From: Pedobacter cryoconitis
GTDB lineage: Bacteria; Bacteroidota; Bacteroidia; Sphingobacteriales; Sphingobacteriaceae
Reading direction: 5' to 3'
Assembly (NCBI RefSeq): GCF_014200595.1
Contig: NZ_JACHCG010000003.1
Location: forward strand, 410,084 to 474,083
Length of the DNA stretch: 64,000 nucleotides
Position numbers and translations under genes: made by a program. The stretch's first letter is position 1, and every line of letters begins with the position of its first letter. Below, in pieces: positions 8,427-16,878 of this stretch. The notes beneath the pieces were generated by a model, which ran no database searches, was not told where the DNA came from, and saw only the letters and a list, made by a program, of their open reading frames with translations.

Positions 8427-9242
8427 AAACGTTTTTCTTGGAAATGCCCAGCATAAAAACGAAGGTAATGCTTTACCCCAGGTTGCCACATTATGCTTCC
8501 CTCCTACCATTTCATAGTAGAAAATATCATCCTGTCTTTTATACCCCTTTTTGGTTAATTCCCTGATAATATCAATCGTATCATCAATAGAGTCAATGAT
8601 AAAATTACGGTTACGGTCTGCGGTTTCATCTTCCGTTCCGGTCATTAACCAGAACTTTACCCCGGGCTTTCCTTCGGTGTCCCTGATTACCTGGTGCATA
8701 ATGCGGTCGTCATCTGTATAGCCATCCTTCAGGTCTTTTTTTCTCCACCAGAATGAACCAGAGAAAACTCCGGCAATATCAAAGAAGTTGTCATTTTTCC
8801 ATACGATATCGAAAGCTGTCAGTCCACCCAATGAGCATCCTGCGAATGCTCGTTTGCCAAGAAAAGGCATCCCTGTTTCTTGTTCCAGATAAGGCATTAA
8901 TTCAAGGGTGATGAATTTAGAATACGCGTCAGCCTTGCTGCCTCTTGCTGCAAAATCAAGTGTACCGGCTACACCATACTCCTGAAGCCGCTCTGCGGAA
9001 GCCTTAATCGCGGCAACAACAACGGGCTCAATTTTTTGGTCTTCGTATAAACTGCTCAGCGTCTCCTGCAAGTTTAATCCTGCTGCATCCTGCCCATCGT
9101 TTAACAGCAATAAGTTTAATTTTTCATTACCCAGCAAACCGGAAGGATAAAACAACTCTATTTCCACTACACGCTGTAGGTGAACGGACTCTAATTGACG
9201 GGTGACGGGAGTTAACCCAAGAACTGACTTAGTATTATACAT
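8421..9242 (-). CDS. alpha/beta-hydrolase esterase, enterochelin-esterase-like (Esterase D family)
   Basis: A 273-residue putative esterase. The nucleophile elbow is AGCSLGG (Ser near residue 141), followed by an Asp in the MTGTEDET loop and a histidine in GGKHNVATW near the C-terminus. The fold matches the Esterase/Fes family. It is cytoplasmic, as no signal peptide is visible. It is divergent from the operon at 9458, which starts with another esterase, so the two may act on related substrates. Its 3' end overlaps the neighbouring oxidoreductase by 6 bp. Confidence 0.85.
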   Translation of the reverse strand: MYNTKSVLGLTPVTRQLESVHLQRVVEIELFYPSGLLGNEKLNLLLLNDGQDAAGLNLQETLSSLYEDQKIEPVVVAAIKASAERLQEYGVAGTLDFAARGSKADAYSKFITLELMPYLEQETGMPFLGKRAFAGCSLGGLTAFDIVWKNDNFFDIAGVFSGSFWWRKKDLKDGYTDDDRIMHQVIRDTEGKPGVKFWLMTGTEDETADRNRNFIIDSIDDTIDIIRELTKKGYKRQDDIFYYEMVGGKHNVATWGKALPSFLCWAFPRKTFL

Positions 9243-9406
9243 AATTCAACGAATTCCCTTTCTCACAAATTCTCTGCAAATTTAACAATCTCCGGAAATA
9301 ATTTATCTATTTTTTTAAGTGTAAAAGCAAGCTAATTCAATTCAGTCGATGTTTTTACGCCAAAACTTATACAGCTTAAATGAATAAGAATAAATTAGCA
9401 AAACCT

Positions 9407-9437
9407 TTTGGCTTTGAATGAGTTTTACATACCTTCA
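9407..9437 (+). promoter_or_regulatory. candidate promoter of the amidoligase operon
   Basis: TTTG at 9407-9410 is followed after 19 bp by TACCTTCA (9430-9437), which matches six of eight positions of TAnnTTTG. The start codon is 20 bp downstream. Confidence 0.35.
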
Positions 9438-9457
9438 ATATACTAATCGGGAAAGGC

Positions 9458-10162
9458 GTGAAAGAAGAATATAAGAAATGGTACAGCCCCAATTTAAGCG
9501 GCGAGATAGAACTTCTGATTTACGGCCATAGCGGGCAACCTGTCCTGCTTTTTCCAACAAGTAAAGGCCGTTATTATGAAACAAAAGATTTCGGTCTGAT
9601 TGCTTCGGTACAACACTTGGTTGAGCAGGGAAAGATTAAAATATATTGTCCTGATAGTGTCGATGCATTGAGCTGGTATAATAAAGATATATCCCCGGCA
9701 GCCCGTGCGCATAACCATTCCTGGTATGATAAAATGCTGGTTGAAGAACTTTTCCCGCTTGCAGTTCAGGAAACAGGTTATCAGAAAGTGGTTACCGCTG
9801 GCTGTAGTTTTGGCGGCTATCATGCGGCAAACTTTGCGTTCAAACATCCTTCATTAGTGAGTCATCTGTTTAGCATGAGTGGCACGTTTGATATTACTCC
9901 GCAGACAGATGGATTCTATAATGTTGATATTTATTATAATAATCCTGTTGATTTTCTTCCGCGGGATCAGGATCCCGGCCTCTGGCATATCAACATTATA
10001 CTGGGTACAGCAGACCGGGATATTTGTAAGCCTTTTAATGAACGTTTATCAGACATCCTTCATCAGAAAAATATAAACCACTGGCTGGATATCAGACCCA
10101 ATGCTGACCATGACTGGCCAGTGTGGCGACAAATGTTCCCGGATTATTTAGCAAGACTATAA
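9458..10162 (+). CDS. alpha/beta-hydrolase esterase (COG4947-like), first gene of the amidoligase operon
   Basis: A 234-residue protein that starts at a GTG (9458) behind a purine-rich GAAAGG. It shows a short esterase core: LLFPTSKGRYYE near residues 29-40, the nucleophile elbow AGCSFGG (Ser ~114), an Asp in LGTADRD and a His in NADHDWPVW near the end. No signal peptide is visible. It leads a run of co-directional genes for bond-forming enzymes. It may hydrolyse the product or an ester intermediate; that is an inference from context. Confidence 0.82.
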   Translation: MKEEYKKWYSPNLSGEIELLIYGHSGQPVLLFPTSKGRYYETKDFGLIASVQHLVEQGKIKIYCPDSVDALSWYNKDISPAARAHNHSWYDKMLVEELFPLAVQETGYQKVVTAGCSFGGYHAANFAFKHPSLVSHLFSMSGTFDITPQTDGFYNVDIYYNNPVDFLPRDQDPGLWHINIILGTADRDICKPFNERLSDILHQKNINHWLDIRPNADHDWPVWRQMFPDYLARL

Positions 10163-10203
10163 ACAAAATCATAAAAGCTACATCACCTAATTATAAAAAA
10201 TCT

Positions 10204-11346
10204 ATGAAGAAAATAGGCATCTTATTCGGACAGGAACGATCATTTCCTGAAGCCTTCGTGAAACGTGTAAATGAATTAGGAGGCAAAGATTTCCAGGCGG
10301 AATATATCAATATTGATAAAGTATTTCAGGCCGAACCATTGGATTATGCCGTAATTATTGACCGGATTTCTCAGGATGTTCCTTTTTACAGAGCATTGCT
10401 GAAAAATGCAGCAATCACGGGAACCGCAGTGATCAACAATCCTTTTTGGTGGAGTGCTGATGAAAAGTTTTTCAACAATGCGCTGGCTGTCAAATTAGGG
10501 ATACCGGTTCCTAAAACCGCGCTGATCCCTTCTCATGCCAGACCGGATGACACGAATGAAAATTCTTTCAGCAACCTGGCTTTTCCTTTTGACTGGGATA
10601 ATATTTTTGAATATACAGGCTTTCCGGCCTATATGAAACCTTTTGATGGTGGTGGCTGGAAAGAGGTTTATAAGTTAAATGATAGAGACGAATTTTTTGA
10701 TAAACATAGCCAGACGCATCAGTATGTAATGATGCTTCAGGAAGAAATTGAGTTTGACGAGTACTTTAGATGTTATTGTATTGGAGGAAAATATGTACGC
10801 ATCATGCAATATGAGCCGCGTAATCCTGCACATTTAAGGTATGCGGTGGATCACAAACCTTCCAGCGAAAAGCTTTTAAAGACAATTCATGATTACGTAA
10901 TTAAGCTAAATCAGTATTTAGGGTACGATTTTAATACGGTAGAATTTGCGGTGCGTGATGGAATTCCTTATGCTATTGATTTTTGCAATCCTGCGCCTGA
11001 TGCAGATATTGCAAGTGTGGGACAGGAAAATTTCGACTGGGTAGTGGATCATGCTGCGAAATATGCAATAGAAAGAGCAAAAACACAGGTTGATGGGCAG
11101 GATAACTTAACCTGGGGCGAATATGTGAAATCAGCTATTGCTGGAAAACCGTTAGCTGGTGTGAGTAAGCCGGCAAAAGCAGTTCCAGTGAAAGCGGAAA
11201 GTTCAGCAAAGCCGAAGGCAACAAGCTCAGCAAAGCCTAAAGTGGAAAGCCCGGTGAAACCTAAAGTAACGCCAAAAAGCGCTGAACCTGTTAAAAAAGC
11301 AAAAACGGCAGCCCCTGGCAAAACAGCAGCAGCAAAGAAAAAATAG
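10204..11346 (+). CDS. ATP-grasp (RimK/glutathione-synthetase-like) ligase with Lys/Ala/Pro-rich tail
   Basis: The start was set at the ATG at 10204 (MKKIGILFGQE), not the longer frame that overlaps the esterase gene. This gives 380 residues. ATP-grasp features are the lysine strand YMKPFDGGG near residue 145, an MLQEEIEFDEYFR segment, and the metal-binding end VEFAVRDG..AIDFCNPAPD. The family joins a carboxylate to an amine through an acyl phosphate. About 65 C-terminal residues are a low-complexity tail of K, A, P and S resembling histone H1, unusual for this family. The substrate is unknown. Confidence 0.85.
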   Translation: MKKIGILFGQERSFPEAFVKRVNELGGKDFQAEYINIDKVFQAEPLDYAVIIDRISQDVPFYRALLKNAAITGTAVINNPFWWSADEKFFNNALAVKLGIPVPKTALIPSHARPDDTNENSFSNLAFPFDWDNIFEYTGFPAYMKPFDGGGWKEVYKLNDRDEFFDKHSQTHQYVMMLQEEIEFDEYFRCYCIGGKYVRIMQYEPRNPAHLRYAVDHKPSSEKLLKTIHDYVIKLNQYLGYDFNTVEFAVRDGIPYAIDFCNPAPDADIASVGQENFDWVVDHAAKYAIERAKTQVDGQDNLTWGEYVKSAIAGKPLAGVSKPAKAVPVKAESSAKPKATSSAKPKVESPVKPKVTPKSAEPVKKAKTAAPGKTAAAKKK

Positions 11347-11353
11347 ATTCAAT

Positions 11354-11360
11354 AAGGAGG
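11354..11360 (+). promoter_or_regulatory. strong Shine-Dalgarno sequence before the YbdK-like gene
   Basis: AAGGAGG lies 7 nt before the ATG at 11368. Such perfect Shine-Dalgarno sites are uncommon in Bacteroidota and absent from most genes in this window. It fixes the start codon and suggests raised translation of this internal operon gene. Confidence 0.75.
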
Positions 11361-11367
11361 TTTCAAA

Positions 11368-12474
11368 ATGATGAATGAATTTACGCTCGGTGTAGAAGAA
11401 GAATATATGGTCATTGACCCGGTTACGCGCGAGCTAACCTCTCATGATCAGAAAATAGTGGAGGCTGCACAGAAAATCCATAAGGATCAGGTAAAAGCGG
11501 AGATGCACCAGGCAGTGGTGGAAGTTGGAACGGGTATTTGTAAAAATACAGAACAGGCACGCCTTGAAATATCGCAGTTGCGCCATACAGTATCGGTGCT
11601 TGCGGGTGAGCAAGGTCTGCGTATTGGCGCCTCAGGAACCCACCCGTTTTCACATTGGGAAAAGCAATTGATCACTGAGCATCCAAGATACAGCGAAATT
11701 GTCAATGAGCTTCAGGAGGCCGCACGTTCCAACCTGATTTTCGGTTTGCACGTTCATGTGGGTTTCCAATCGCGGGAGCTGGCCATTCATATTGCCAACC
11801 AGGTGCGCTATTTTCTGCCCCATGTATTTGCTTTATCTACAAATTCACCTTTTTGGGAAGGCAGAAACACCGGGTATAAATCATACAGAACCAAGATCTT
11901 TGATAAGTTTCCAAGAACCGGTATCCCTGATGTATTCAATAGTATTGAAGATTATGATAACTATGTCAAGCTATTGATTAAAACCAATAGTATTGATAAT
12001 GCTAAAAAGATCTGGTGGGATATCCGTGTACATCCTTTCTTTGAAACCATTGAATTCAGAATTTGTGATTGTCCGATGCTGATCGATGAAACGATGGCTT
12101 TTGTAGCTTTATTCCAGGCATTATGTGCTAAATTATATAAGCTTCGCCTGCAAAACATGAGCTTTATCAATTATTCAAGGGCGCTGATCAATGAGAATAA
12201 ATGGCGGGCTGCCCGTTATGGGATTGATGGGAACCTGATTGATTTTGGTAAAGAAATGGAGATTAACTGCCGCAATCTCGTTTTAGAATTATTAGATTTT
12301 GTGGACGATGTTGTGGATGAACTGGGTTGCAGAGAAGATCTTAACTATATCCACAAGATCCTTGAAAATGGTACAGGTGCAGATAGACAACTTGCAATTT
12401 ATTCACAGACGGGTAGCTTTGAATCGGTTGTAGATTATATTACTTCACAAACTTTAATCGGGGCACACGGATGA
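11368..12474 (+). CDS. carboxylate-amine ligase, YbdK/GCS2 family
   Basis: A 368-residue glutamate-cysteine-ligase type 2 family enzyme. It starts FTLGVEEEYMVID, the diagnostic glutamate-rich strand, and later shows HVHVGF near residue 126 and WWDIRVHP..TIEFRICD near 212-231. These residues bind Mg-ATP and the amino-acid carboxylate. E. coli YbdK has weak gamma-glutamyl-cysteine ligase activity, but the natural product of most members is unknown. The stop overlaps the next start (ATGA). The operon context suggests a dedicated ligase rather than a glutathione enzyme. Confidence 0.92.
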   Translation: MMNEFTLGVEEEYMVIDPVTRELTSHDQKIVEAAQKIHKDQVKAEMHQAVVEVGTGICKNTEQARLEISQLRHTVSVLAGEQGLRIGASGTHPFSHWEKQLITEHPRYSEIVNELQEAARSNLIFGLHVHVGFQSRELAIHIANQVRYFLPHVFALSTNSPFWEGRNTGYKSYRTKIFDKFPRTGIPDVFNSIEDYDNYVKLLIKTNSIDNAKKIWWDIRVHPFFETIEFRICDCPMLIDETMAFVALFQALCAKLYKLRLQNMSFINYSRALINENKWRAARYGIDGNLIDFGKEMEINCRNLVLELLDFVDDVVDELGCREDLNYIHKILENGTGADRQLAIYSQTGSFESVVDYITSQTLIGAHG

Positions 12475-13301
12475 CAGAACAGTTAAAAGAAATTAAAGTT
12501 GCAGTAATAGACATGAATAACGGATTCCCCAACCAGGGACTGAGAGGCATTCTGAATATTGTATCCACTTATAAAGAAGACCATGCACTGAATTTATCCA
12601 TTCAGGTATTTGATCTGAGGGTAAAAGATGAAATTCCCGGAACGGAGTTTGATATTTATATTTCAAGCGGTGGCCCGGGCAGTCCTTATGAAGGAGAAGG
12701 TCAGGCATGGGAAAACTCGTTTTTCAACTTACTGGATAATCTGGAAGCCTATAATCAAGCACACGAAGATAAAAAGTATGCTTTTTTAATTTGTCACTCT
12801 TTCCAGATGGCCTGCCGCAAATATGGCTTGGGACTGGTTACCGAACGAAAGTCTAATGCTTTCGGGATTTTCCCGGTCACTTTAACAGAACAGGGAGAAA
12901 ATGATATTATTTATGCAGGCCTGACTAATCCATTTTACGCAATTGATAGCAGAGACTGGCAGGTCTTGGATGCTGAAGATGAGACTTTTAATGCAACTGG
13001 AGCAGAAGTTCTGGCACTTGAAAAAGAACGTCCTCATGTTGATCTGGAGCGTTGTATCATGTCCATTCGTTTCTCTAAAGAATTTGTGGGCACACAATTT
13101 CATCCTGAAGCTGATCCCGACGGAATGCGGTTATATCTGCTCGAAGAAGAAAAGAAAAACACCATTATTGCCGCTCATGGGGAAGAAAAATACCTGGATA
13201 TGCTGGAAAGTCTCGACAATCCGGACAGGATCCTGCTGACTCAAAAAACTATATTACCCAATTTTTTAACCGAAGCTATTCAATTTCTTAAAGAAGCCTG
13301 A
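12471..13301 (+). CDS. class I glutamine amidotransferase-like protein
   Basis: A 276-residue GATase1 domain. The nucleophile region is FLICHSFQMACRKYG with Cys near residue 105, in place of the usual GxCxG. The catalytic His-x-Glu is in GTQFHPEADPDG near residue 207. It overlaps the YbdK-like gene by 4 bp, so coupled translation is likely. A stand-alone GATase could deliver ammonia to a partner ligase, or act as a peptidase/gamma-glutamyl hydrolase. The neighbouring ATP-grasp enzymes are candidate partners. Confidence 0.85.
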   Translation: MTEQLKEIKVAVIDMNNGFPNQGLRGILNIVSTYKEDHALNLSIQVFDLRVKDEIPGTEFDIYISSGGPGSPYEGEGQAWENSFFNLLDNLEAYNQAHEDKKYAFLICHSFQMACRKYGLGLVTERKSNAFGIFPVTLTEQGENDIIYAGLTNPFYAIDSRDWQVLDAEDETFNATGAEVLALEKERPHVDLERCIMSIRFSKEFVGTQFHPEADPDGMRLYLLEEEKKNTIIAAHGEEKYLDMLESLDNPDRILLTQKTILPNFLTEAIQFLKEA

Positions 13302-13302
13302 T

Positions 13303-14496
13303 ATGGTCCGTACTTACAGGGAATATTTTAACCGGAACTTTACCACAGACAAGTATGTAAACTTTTTACGTGTACTTGGCGAAGATTATCCGCCATTAAC
13401 TATCAGATTTGCTGAAACACCTGTATTCATTCCTGATGATTTAAAAAATCAGCTGATCGAAGCGGGTGAAGAGATTATCAAATTAATCAAACAGCCCGGC
13501 TTTAAAGCCCTTACTGATAGTGCTATTCCTAAAGAATGGATAGTTCCCAATGAAAATGATCATCCTCATTTCCTGGCCTTCGATTTTGGGATCTGTAAAG
13601 ATGAACAAGGCCGGTTAGTACCCAGGCTGATAGAGATGCAGGGCTTCCCTTCCTTATTTGGTTTTCAGGCACATCTGGCTGATGCTTATAAAGAAGCTTT
13701 CGAGCTGGATGAACTTGCTGATTTCAGCCCGTTTTTCCATGGAATAAACCAGCAAAATTATATTGCTTTATTGAAAAAAGTGATTCTGGGGCGTTTTGAG
13801 CCCAAAGAGGTCGCCTTAATGGATATCGATGCACCCAATCAGAAAACAGCTATCGATTTCTTTGTCACAGCCAAACATTTAGGGATCCCAATTCTAAGTT
13901 TAACGGATATTTTCAAAGAAGGCAATCAGCTATTTTATAATGAACAGGGTAAAAAAATACGGTTAAGAAGAATATATAACCGCCTGATCTTTGATGAAGT
14001 GAGTACACAGCAAGACTTATTTAAGCTTAGCTTCGACCCGAGAGAAGACCTTGACATCGAATGGATTACACACCCCAACTGGTTTTATAGGATCAGCAAA
14101 TTCACCATGCCCTTTTTAAAGAACGAATTTGTACCTGAAACCCGGTTTTTAAATACCATTGAAGTTATACCTGAAGATCTGGATAACTACGTACTCAAAC
14201 CCTTGTTTTCATTTGCAGGGATGGGTGTAATTATAGACCTCACCAAGGCTGATATCGACGGGATAACTGATGCTGAGAACTGGATTTTGCAACGAAAAGT
14301 AAATTATGAACCTGTTGTTCAATCACCCGATGGGCTGGTTAAAGCAGAGCTCAGATTGCTCTATATCTGGCCTGACGGAGAAGAACCTCAATTGTGTATT
14401 AACCTGGCCCGTTTAAGCAGGGGAAAAATGATCGGAGTACGCTATAATGCCGATTTTGACTGGGTAGGTGGCACTGTGGGGCTCATGGCCCAGTAA
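13303..14496 (+). CDS. ATP-grasp-like protein of unknown function, last gene of the amidoligase operon
   Basis: A 397-residue soluble protein one base after the GATase stop codon. I do not recognise a named family. The C-terminal half looks ATP-grasp-like: NYVLKPLFSFAGMGVIID near residues 290-307 resembles the lysine/glycine-rich nucleotide loop, and AELRLLYIW follows near 345. The N-terminal half carries FLAFDFGI and PRLIEMQGFPSLFGFQ, with an acidic residue where glutathionylspermidine-synthase-like enzymes bind metal. A second ligase of the pathway is the best reading. Confidence 0.6.
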   Translation: MVRTYREYFNRNFTTDKYVNFLRVLGEDYPPLTIRFAETPVFIPDDLKNQLIEAGEEIIKLIKQPGFKALTDSAIPKEWIVPNENDHPHFLAFDFGICKDEQGRLVPRLIEMQGFPSLFGFQAHLADAYKEAFELDELADFSPFFHGINQQNYIALLKKVILGRFEPKEVALMDIDAPNQKTAIDFFVTAKHLGIPILSLTDIFKEGNQLFYNEQGKKIRLRRIYNRLIFDEVSTQQDLFKLSFDPREDLDIEWITHPNWFYRISKFTMPFLKNEFVPETRFLNTIEVIPEDLDNYVLKPLFSFAGMGVIIDLTKADIDGITDAENWILQRKVNYEPVVQSPDGLVKAELRLLYIWPDGEEPQLCINLARLSRGKMIGVRYNADFDWVGGTVGLMAQ

Positions 14497-14546
14497 ATTT
14501 ACATTTAGCAGACTCCCTGAATAAATCAATTGATTATAATTGTATT

Positions 14547-14705
14547 ATGGATATTCAAGCTATTTTAGTAGGACTTTTATTTGTTGCAGCACTATTTTAT
14601 ATAGGCCGCATCATTTATCGCGCCGTATCCCCAAAAAGTGGCGGATGCGGATCTAATTGCAAATGTGGTGTAGATTTCTCTAATATTGAAACTAAGAATA
14701 AATAG
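14547..14705 (+). CDS. FeoB-associated Cys-rich membrane protein
   Basis: A 52-residue protein: one transmembrane helix (residues ~4-22), a short basic stretch, then a cysteine motif CGSNCKCG near 34-41. This matches the small FeoB-associated Cys-rich family (PF12669 type), usually encoded beside the ferrous iron transporter FeoB. No feoA or feoB is in this window. A 12-bp palindrome AATCAATTGATT (14524-14535) sits just upstream. A Crp/Fnr regulator follows 17 bp downstream. Confidence 0.75.
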   Translation: MDIQAILVGLLFVAALFYIGRIIYRAVSPKSGGCGSNCKCGVDFSNIETKNK

Positions 14706-14722
14706 TTTTCATCTATATCAAT

Positions 14723-15310
14723 ATGTTCCAACAGCTTAAAGATTACCTGCAAAAAAGAATTACAGTAACTGATGAGCAGTTTGAACTGATTTCAAGAGAT
14801 ATTAAGGTCAAAGTCATTGAAAAAAACCAGGTGCTTGTTGCTCCGGGTGAAATCAACTCCAAGGGTTATTTTGTCACTGAAGGACTTTTACGCTGCTATT
14901 CTATTGATAGTAAAGCAAAGGTGAATATCATTCAGTTTGCTCCTGAAAACTGGTGGATGTCTGAAAGAAACAGTCTTTTCAATGAACCATCCGATTTCTA
15001 TATTGATGCCGTAGAGCGAACTATAGTATTGCAGATCCCTAAAAACTATTTCGATGATGCAGCAAAAAATATCCCTTGTTTTGCTGATCTCAATTATACC
15101 ATGCTGAACAATTCGATCCGCTTTATGCAAAAAAGGATCAATATGTTATTAAGTGCAACTGCTGAAGAAAGATACCTTGATTTTATCAAACTCTATCCTA
15201 ACCTGACACTTCGCGTACCTCAATGGATGATTGCCTCCTATCTGGGCATTACACCAGAGTCTTTAAGCAGAGTACGTAAAGACCTCGCACACAAACATTT
15301 CAAAGTTTAA
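14723..15310 (+). CDS. Crp/Fnr-family transcriptional regulator
   Basis: A 195-residue protein with an N-terminal cyclic-nucleotide-binding-like beta-roll (LVAPGEINSKGYFVTEGLLR at ~38-57) and a C-terminal winged helix with the recognition helix ITPESLSRVRKDL near the end. Arginine and glutamate residues for cAMP binding are not obvious, and no Fnr-type cysteine set is present, so the effector is unknown. This compact form is common in Bacteroidota. Its neighbours (FeoB-associated protein, YceI) do not define a regulon. Confidence 0.9.
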   Translation: MFQQLKDYLQKRITVTDEQFELISRDIKVKVIEKNQVLVAPGEINSKGYFVTEGLLRCYSIDSKAKVNIIQFAPENWWMSERNSLFNEPSDFYIDAVERTIVLQIPKNYFDDAAKNIPCFADLNYTMLNNSIRFMQKRINMLLSATAEERYLDFIKLYPNLTLRVPQWMIASYLGITPESLSRVRKDLAHKHFKV

Positions 15311-15396
15311 TTATTTCTTATCATACATCAACACCCACGCCTAACATTAGCTTTAGATTTGTGTTATAATAAAAACCAATATTAAAACTAAAGATT

Positions 15397-15927
15397 ATGG
15401 CAACTACTAAATGGGTATTAGATCCAACACACAGTGAACTTCAATTTAAAGTAAAACATTTGATGATCTCTACCGTTACTGGTAGCTTCAATGAATTTTC
15501 TGCGGAATTAGATACTGACAATGATGATTTTGAACATTCAGCTGTTTCTTTCAAAGCAGGTGTAGATTCTATCGATACTGGTAATAAAGACAGAGATGGT
15601 CACTTGAAAAGTGGTGATTTCTTTAATGCAGCTGATTTCCCATCTGTTTCTTTTGTTTCGACTTCATTCACTAAAGATGGCAGTGATTATCAATTAAAAG
15701 GTGACCTGACTATCAAAGATGTAACTAAACCAGTTACGCTGGATGTTGAATTTGGTGGAACTGCACAAGATCCATGGGGAAATACTAAAGCTGGTTTTAC
15801 CATCAAAGGAAAAATAAACAGAACTGATTTCGGTCTGACTTACAATGCAGCATTAGAAACTGGTGGTGTAATGTTAGGTGAAGAAGTTAAAATTTTAGGC
15901 GAATTGCAATTCGCAAAACAAGCTTAG
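15397..15927 (+). CDS. YceI-family lipid-binding-like protein
   Basis: A 176-residue YceI domain covering the whole protein, beginning TKWVLDPTHSELQFKVKH and containing LKSGDFFNAADFPSVSF near residues 69-85. The fold is a lipocalin-like barrel that binds polyisoprenoids or other lipids. No signal peptide is visible, so it may be cytoplasmic, unlike E. coli YceI. A TAGATTTG -7 box lies at 15354-15361, 36 bp before the start. Confidence 0.92.
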   Translation: MATTKWVLDPTHSELQFKVKHLMISTVTGSFNEFSAELDTDNDDFEHSAVSFKAGVDSIDTGNKDRDGHLKSGDFFNAADFPSVSFVSTSFTKDGSDYQLKGDLTIKDVTKPVTLDVEFGGTAQDPWGNTKAGFTIKGKINRTDFGLTYNAALETGGVMLGEEVKILGELQFAKQA

Positions 15928-15979
15928 TCAATTTGCTCTTTAAAAGCTGGTTTATTCCTTTTTACAAAAACGATTTCTT

Positions 15980-16852
15980 ATGGAAACCACTATAAAATCT
16001 GTTTCGGCTGTTTTAGCTGCACCAACACCACATATGGTCGGTGATGGGTTTAAAGTGAGTAACTTTTTCCCTGGAGGCTACAAAATTAAAATGAGCCCTT
16101 TTTATATGCTCGATTTTAATGATAAGATGGAGCTTCCGCCAACTAATCAATTACGCGGCGTTGGCGTGCATCCGCACCGGGGTTTTGAAACGGTGACGAT
16201 TGCTTATCATGGCGCCATTGCGCATCATGACAGTGCCGGAAACAGTGGAGTTATTTATCCAGGTGATGTACAGTGGATGACAGCAGCAAGCGGTATCCTG
16301 CATAAAGAATATCATGAAAAGGAATTCAGCAAAAAAGGCGGCCCTTTCCAAATGGTTCAGCTGTGGGTAAACCTGCCCGCTAAAGATAAAATGAGTAAAC
16401 CTAAGTATCAGGCGATTCAAAATGATACTATCGAAAGATATATTTTACCGGAAGATGCAGGTACTGTAGAGGTTATTGCAGGTGAGTATAAGGACGTCAA
16501 AGGCGCTGCGACCACCTTCACCTCTATGAACGTATATAATGTGCGTCTAAATGCTGATGGAGAAACTGTCTTCAATTTCCCTGCTGATTTTAATACCGGA
16601 ATATTGATTATAGAGGGAAGCCTGATCATCAATGGAGAGTTAGCAGCTGGAAATGAGTTTGTATATTTTAAGAATGACGGGGAAGAAATCAGGGTTAAGG
16701 CATCACAGGACAGTATTATACTGGTATTGAGCGGTGAACCTATTCACGAACCTATTGCACAATACGGCCCATTTTTAATGAATAACCAGGCAGAAATAAA
16801 ATTAGCAATAAGCGATTATAACGAAGGAAAATTTGGTTACCTCGAAGATTAA
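15980..16852 (+). CDS. pirin-family bicupin
   Basis: A 290-residue bicupin. The metal-binding motif HPHRGFETVT is near residues 56-65, with further histidines in AHHDSAGN and GILHKEYHE, together typical of pirin. Pirins are Fe-binding cupins, some acting as quercetin dioxygenases. The physiological substrate here is unknown. The last seven codons and the stop lie inside a long palindrome that ends the gene. It follows YceI by 52 bp and may share its transcript. Confidence 0.92.
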   Translation: METTIKSVSAVLAAPTPHMVGDGFKVSNFFPGGYKIKMSPFYMLDFNDKMELPPTNQLRGVGVHPHRGFETVTIAYHGAIAHHDSAGNSGVIYPGDVQWMTAASGILHKEYHEKEFSKKGGPFQMVQLWVNLPAKDKMSKPKYQAIQNDTIERYILPEDAGTVEVIAGEYKDVKGAATTFTSMNVYNVRLNADGETVFNFPADFNTGILIIEGSLIINGELAAGNEFVYFKNDGEEIRVKASQDSIILVLSGEPIHEPIAQYGPFLMNNQAEIKLAISDYNEGKFGYLED

Positions 16853-16873
16853 TCTTCGAGGTAACCAAATTTT
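16828..16873. terminator. 46-bp perfect palindrome, bidirectional terminator overlapping the pirin stop codon
   Basis: The two 23-nt arms 16828-16850 and 16851-16873 are exact reverse complements with no spacer. The TAA stop (16850-16852) sits at the centre. The arms end in A/T runs, so the hairpin could stop pirin transcription and that of the convergent lipoprotein gene, which ends 6 bp further on. Confidence 0.8.
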
Positions 16874-16878
16874 CTCAT

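Noticed and set aside
10123..10203. Earlier start for the ATP-grasp gene
   Set aside because: It would overlap the esterase gene by 40 bp in another frame and adds 27 residues of poor composition before MKKIGILFG.
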